From the NCBI GenBank assembly GCA_019915135.1, contig JAHLMK010000004.1, forward strand, positions 1,736,001-1,800,000: a stretch of 64,000 nt of DNA, read 5' to 3'. Below the pieces are notes generated by a model. It ran no database searches. It was not told the DNA's origin and saw only the letters and a program-made list of their open reading frames with translations. Shown here one piece after another: positions 59,439 to 64,000 of this stretch. The position numbers and the translations under genes are program-made. Source of the DNA: Strobilurus pachycystidiatus (Eukaryota > Basidiomycota > Agaricomycetes > Agaricales > Physalacriaceae). Positions within the stretch are counted from its first letter, which is position 1, and each line of letters starts with the position of its first letter.

Positions 59439-60076
59439 ATGTCCAAAGAAATGTGAGTCTCCACTCTCATTCCAGTTCAATATACCCTTTTACCGTTTGT
59501 AGATTCCCTCGTCGCAGGCCTGCTGATCAACCTCCACCAGTGCGTGGTACATTGGTAAACGGTCGCCGGACTCCCGATTATGTGCTTGCATGGGTCTGCC
59601 CTCCTAGTAAATTGTATGAGAGTCTCGGAGGTGAGCGAATCGGCTCAACTTCAGAGACGCAATTGCAAAGAAATGGCGCCACTGGCCGGATTTTGAGTAC
59701 ATTCTTCTGATTGTTGATTTTATCCCTCACTCATATTGGCCAGTTTTGGCCTTTCGCCTATGGCCCACCTTGGGGGGGATGGAAACTTCTATCTCATTGC
59801 CCTGTTCAATGATCGGGACACTGATCATCTCAACCGAGTCTGCGATGTGGCGGGGATCCACTCATTCTTTCGGCAAGGATCTCTATGGGTGTCGACAAAG
59901 ACCCATCCCTCGAGGCTACACTGCAGTGGTTCAGGTGGCCGCTTGGTTGGCTCGCAGCAGAGGAGCGACAGAACGAGAAAGCCAGACGGGCAACAGAGGA
60001 GGAGGCCAGATGGGCAGAGCTACATTTTGACTTAGACACGCAGTCTGCGATACTTCCTGAAGCTAGTGTTCAATGA
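59439..60076 (+). pseudogene. Tandem family member 4, two frameshifts
   Basis: Starts MSKEI, FPRRRPADQPPPVRG. Compared with member 2, one base is missing around 59632-59642 (the SLGGER segment), which ends the middle exon frame early. A second base is missing from the GGGGAT run near 59855 (VAGIHSF instead of VAGDPLI). Splice sites are kept. Two separate single-base losses point to a pseudogene, unless the assembly is faulty here. Confidence 0.7.
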
Positions 60077-60426
60077 TGCTTAGAACTCTAACGAGTACCG
60101 CCGGAGTGTCCATCCTATCGAAGTTGCCGCTCATCTAAGATTTCTCATTACCAGATTGCTCGTCCTCCGAGTGTTGTTCACAGTACAATGCCTCCTGTGT
60201 CGGCGGCGACTCCTTCTTTGTGGTGAATTCAGAGTCTTGACGCGCTCCCCGCGGGCGGAAGAACTCAGAAACGTCATTCTACTGCCACGCACGAACACAT
60301 GGTTCGAAGACATGTTCCCCTGATCGCGCTCTCTTCAACCTCCCATTCTACGTGCGCTCAGTCTAGCTCTCAAGCTTTGCTGCTTTGGAGACTTCACTCG
60401 TCACAAAGCCTCGAACTCTAACCGCT

Positions 60427-61098
60427 ATGTCAATGAACAAAAGATGTCAGTCTACATGATTTGTGTTATAATCATACTACTCACCTCTCAGACGTTACTA
60501 CAGATTTCCTCGTCGCATTTTAGTTGATCAACCTCCACCAGTGCGTGGCACGTTGGTAAACGGTTGTCGGACTCCTGATTATGTGCTCGCCTGGGTATGC
60601 CCTCCTAGCAAATTCTATAACAATCTTGGAATTGGGCTGCATTCGGGAAACTTCCCAGACGTAATTGCAAAGACATGGGGCAACTGGCCGCAATTTGAGT
60701 ACGTTTCTTCTGATCGTGGAGTCCTATTGCTCACTCATATTTGCTAGCTATGGTCTTTCGCCTACAGTATGGCCTTCCTCGGGATGGATGGGAACTTCTA
60801 TCTGATTGCCATGTTCAACAAAAGGAAGGCTCAGGCTGATCACCTCGATCGAGTGCGCGATGTGGCGGGGGATCCACTCATTCAATCGGCAAGAATCTCT
60901 ATGGGCGTGGAAAAGGACCCAACACTCGAGCCCACACTACAGTGGTTCAGGTGGCCGCTTCGCTGGCTTGAGGCGGACGCGCGACTGAAGGAGAAGGCCA
61001 GACTCGGACTCGGATGGGCAGCGTTGGAGAGTGTGCAGGACACGCCGGCTCCTGCACGACCAACCCAAGTCAGTGTTCATCAACATATAGAGACTTGA
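60427..61098 (+). pseudogene. Tandem family member 5, start exon out of frame
   Basis: The microexon (ATG at 60427 or 60433, then AACAAAAGAT) is one base shorter than in its neighbours, so no ATG is in phase with the middle exon. The middle exon (FPRRILVDQPPPVRG) is otherwise normal. In the third exon, five extra bases would break the frame, but a CCTACAG acceptor 23 bp downstream of the ancestral site restores it and drops the YGLSP residues. It could be translated if another start is used. Confidence 0.5.
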
Positions 61099-61471
61099 CG
61101 AGTACCGAGAACACAGCCTGTGAGATGTTTGCCCTATTGAAGTTGACACTCATCTCATATTTCTAACTACCAGATTGTCGTCCTCCGAGTATTCAGATAC
61201 CTTCCTGCGACGCGATTTCTTTCCTGGCGGCGGGCGCATTGAGCTTCTTGACGGGCGCTCCGGCGCGGACGAGGAACCTCATCAAAAGTCATTATACTGC
61301 CACGCACAAACACGTAATTCGGAGTCGGATACTTCGAGCTCTTTGTCCCTGATTGCGCTCTTCTTGTTGATCTCATGTCCAGCAGACAACGTCAGTATAC
61401 GTGCATCCTGTCGCTCAGTCTACCTCTCAAGCTTATGCTTGTCAGATCTCACTCGTCACACAATCTCGAAC

Positions 61472-62086
61472 ATGTCAGCCAACAAAGAGATGTCAGTGTA
61501 CATGATTCTCGCTCATCATACGTCTCACCCGTTGCAGATTTCCTCGTCGCATACCAGTTGATCAGCCTCCACCAGTGCGTGGCACGTTAGTAGACGGTCG
61601 TCGAACCCCGGATTATGTGCTCGCCTGGGTTTGCCCTGAGTTTGTATTGTATGAGAATCTCGGAAGTGGCGTGCATTGGGGCAACTTCACAGATGCAATC
61701 TCAAAGAAATGGGCCGACTGGCCGGAATTTGGGTATGTTCCTCTAAATGTCAATTCCTATCTTAACTTCTATCGGCTAGGCATGACCTTTCGCCTGTGGC
61801 CTACTTAGGGTTGGATGGGAACTACTATCTCATTGCCCTGTTCAATGATCGGGACACTGATCATCTCAAGCGAGTCCGCAATGTGGCGGGGGATCCACTC
61901 ATTCAAGCAGCAAGGGTCTCTATGGGCGTGGACAAGGACCCATCTCTCGAGGCCACGCTGCAATGGTTCAGATGGCCGCTTCGCTGGCTCGGGCCGGAGG
62001 CGCGACAGAAGGAGAAGACCAGATTGGCAGTGCAGGGGATTGGGCAGGACACGGCCCCTGCGTCACCGCCACAAGTCAGCATCTAA
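61472..62086 (+). CDS. Tandem family member 6, unknown function
   Basis: MSANKEI, FPRRIPVDQPPPVRG, then WVCPEFVLYENL. The third exon begins GHDLSPVAYLGLDGNYYLIAL and ends with a shorter tail. The frame is intact over all three exons. The upstream spacer is the longest of the array apart from that of member 5. It has only a diverged CACGTA element. Confidence 0.72.
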
Positions 62087-62363
62087 CGATACTCCGAAAT
62101 CTGACGAGTACCCAGAACATAGTTCCTTGTCTATCTACTTAAAGTTGACGATCATACCATCTTTCTTTCTGCATCTTCTGACGGACGGGAGGCTTGTCCA
62201 CGATGTGTTTTCTCATTTGATCCGTTCATCTTGATGCTGTCTTCGCCTGGTAGAGCTTGAAGGTTGAATTCATTCATTCATGGCTGTCGTCATGCACGAA
62301 CACGTGGTCATCGTTGCTTAACGCGTTCCCTGTCCCTAACCGCGCTCCTCTGTTTTGACCACC

Positions 62364-63008
62364 ATGTCCAACAAAGAAATGTCAGTCTCTATTCTCGTTC
62401 TATTTTGAGATTATCTCTCATGTCCGCAGATTTCCTCGTCGCATACCAGTTGATCGGCCTCCACCAGTGCGTGGCACGTTGGTAGACGGTCGTCGAACCC
62501 CGGATTATGTGCTCGCTTGGGTCTGCCCTCGCAGTGAATTGTACAAGAATCTCGAAATTGGGGAGACTAGGCTCAACGTCAACGACGCAATTGCAGAGAA
62601 ATGGGCGACTGGCCAGACTTTGAGTACGTTCTTCTAATCGACGATTCCTGTCCCTTACTCATCTTGGCTAGTTACAGCCTTTCGCCATTGGCCTACCTCG
62701 GGGTGGATGGAAACTACTATCTCATCGCCATGTACAACCTTCCTAGATTTGATCACCTCGATCGAGTTCGCGATGTGGCGGGGGATCCACTCATTCAATC
62801 GGCAAGAATCTCTATGGGCGTGGACAAGGACCCATCCCTAGAAGCCACACTGCAGTGGTTCAGATGGCCGCTTCGCTGGCTCGAGGCAGAGGAGCGAAAG
62901 AAGGAGAAAGCCAGATGGGCGGAGGAAGAGGCCAGATGGGCAGAGCTACAGGGCGGCTCAGCTGCGCAGGCTGCGACTCGGATACCGCCACAAGCCAGTG
63001 TTCCATGA
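62364..63008 (+). pseudogene. Tandem family member 7, single frameshift
   Basis: MSNKEI, FPRRIPVDRPPPVRG. Near 62605 a base is missing before the conserved DWP-x-FE (GCGACTGG for GCCGACTGG), so the middle exon goes out of frame just before its donor. The third exon (YSLSPLAYLGVDGNYYLIAM) and the Glu/Lys-rich tail are otherwise intact. One base in a G run could be an assembly error. Confidence 0.6.
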
Positions 63009-63453
63009 TGATTTGAAGCCCGACGAGTACCGAGAACACAGCCTGTTGTCTGTTTACCTTCCTCCGCAATACCACCGTTCTGCATCTACTGACGACCAGG
63101 CGGAGCCTCGATAGACATGGCGCTGATCTACGTAGACACTTGTCTGCCATGTGTCTAGCGCGCGACCTTCACCTGGTTGCGAAAATGAAGCTTCTACGAC
63201 GACCTATCAGCTCCAAAGATCGAATATACTCGCCGCACCGTGTCTTATGGTCAGTGCAATATTGAGGTATCTTAGGAGTCCTGCCTCCAGACAAGCCGCC
63301 ATGGCAATAATTGACGAAGAGTCACCATGCGATTGCTGTAAACACTAGCCCGGAATATGTTGCGCCCAGGTGTCCTGCTCAACTGCCAAGGCCTGCTCTG
63401 GTATTGGTGGGATAGATAAAGAACAAATAGATTGGCAGTCTGACGATACCTCC
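63009..63453. other. Intergenic, convergent end of array and COQ5
   Basis: About 0.45 kb. No gene or repeat unit was recognised after the last array copy. Confidence 0.4.
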
Positions 63454-64000
63454 CTATATCTTAACACCAGTGTGGATGGAAGCAATACCGCCCCAAAGGT
63501 CGGTCCATGCACCGCCGTCGATGCTGGGGCCGGTCTTGAAGCCCGCATCCCTAATCATCTCTGCAAACAGAGGCTGTGGTGGGAACTTGCGGATGCTCTC
63601 GACAAGGTACTGGTACGAGTCGCGATCCCCGGCGAGAATGGTGCCGAGAAGTGGGATGATGGAGAATGAATATTGGTCGTACATACTAGACATTGTCAGA
63701 GGGAGAGCGCGCAGAGAAAGATGGACACTCACGTGCTGAGAAGGGGGTTGTTGACCTTACTGAACTCAAGGCATGCAAACGTCCCTCCTGGCTTGAGAAC
63801 GCGGTACGCCTCGGAGAGCACTGCCGGTATCGACGTGCAATTCCGGATACCAAAGGCGATAGTGTACATGTCGTATGTGTTGTCCTTGAATCCATCGAGT
63901 TCCTGGGCATTGGCCTCATGGAACGAGATTTGGGGTGCTAGAGAGCGAATATGAGAGAGAAAAGTGCCAAAGCGCGACAGGACGTACTGTTGTGATACAT
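63454..64000 (-). CDS. COQ5: COQ5, ubiquinone-biosynthesis C-methyltransferase (partial, 5' part outside)
   Basis: Three exons are visible: 64000-63988 (cut by the window edge), 63937-63733 and 63685-63454. The frame has [45 protein letters not shown] and [34 protein letters not shown], ending in a C-terminal [11 protein letters not shown]. This is the SAM-dependent methyltransferase of the COQ5/UbiE family, which methylates the demethoxyquinol precursor of ubiquinone in mitochondria. Confidence 0.93.

Larger units (their letters stand above)
56732..63008 (+). repeat. Head-to-tail array of seven paralogous genes
   Basis: Start codons are at 56732, 57621, 58526, 59439, 60427, 61472 and 62364, so the unit length is 889-1045 bp. 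All copies have the same layout: a microexon of 14-20 nt, a middle exon of about 200 nt, and a 3' exon of about 330 nt. Non-coding spacers also share words, most strongly between copies 5 and 6 (TACTGCCACGCAC before the start). The array runs into the spacer before COQ5. Confidence 0.85.

Overview
The window is a nuclear chromosome segment of a filamentous basidiomycete, most likely an Agaricomycete. The genes are compact and closely spaced. Nearly every one is cut by GT-AG introns of about 47-60 nt, and the families are fungal (Zn2Cys6 regulator, Spo71-type PH protein, fungal Tom22, alternative oxidase, APH-fold kinase, arrestin-like and DUF2235 proteins). No rRNA, tRNA or CRISPR was seen. 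Exon joins were worked out by hand from reading frame and splice sites. Coordinates may be off by a base in places.

Left part (1-19.7 kb): the end of an unknown gene, then a divergent pair, Mio/Sea4 (a GATOR2/SEACAT subunit) and an RMD1/RMND1-like protein, and an AN1 zinc-finger gene. Next comes a duplicated oxidoreductase neighbourhood with three copies of one short-chain dehydrogenase (SDR-A, -B, -C) and two copies of one aldo-keto reductase (AKR-A, -B). SDR-A, SDR-C and AKR-A read as intact; SDR-B and AKR-B are pseudogenes. An unknown zinc-binding protein and an APH-like kinase sit among them.

Middle (19.9-46.5 kb): mostly conserved single-copy genes. They are Spp2 splicing factor, a five-exon protein of unknown function, a DHA1 MFS transporter, an arrestin-like protein, an internally duplicated leucine-rich protein, the SMC5/6 SUMO ligase Nse2, an RBM18-type RNA-binding protein, a Spo71/Mug56-like PH protein, a CENP-B-type DNA-binding protein, alternative oxidase and Tom22. 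A gene-poor stretch of about 3.3 kb lies upstream of the CENP-B-type gene.

Right part (46.6-64 kb): a 715-bp inverted-repeat element without coding capacity and with a 7-bp target duplication. After it comes a Zn2Cys6 regulator whose zinc cluster is complete only if a 6-nt microexon is spliced in. Then follow a minisatellite-like repeat, a DUF2235 hydrolase, a UPF0390 protein, the 40-kDa complex I subunit (NDUFA9 type), and a head-to-tail array of seven paralogous three-exon genes of a family I do not recognise. The window ends inside COQ5. Four of the seven array members read as intact and three carry frame errors; the copies share a CACGTG-type element upstream. This array is the best candidate here for something undescribed.
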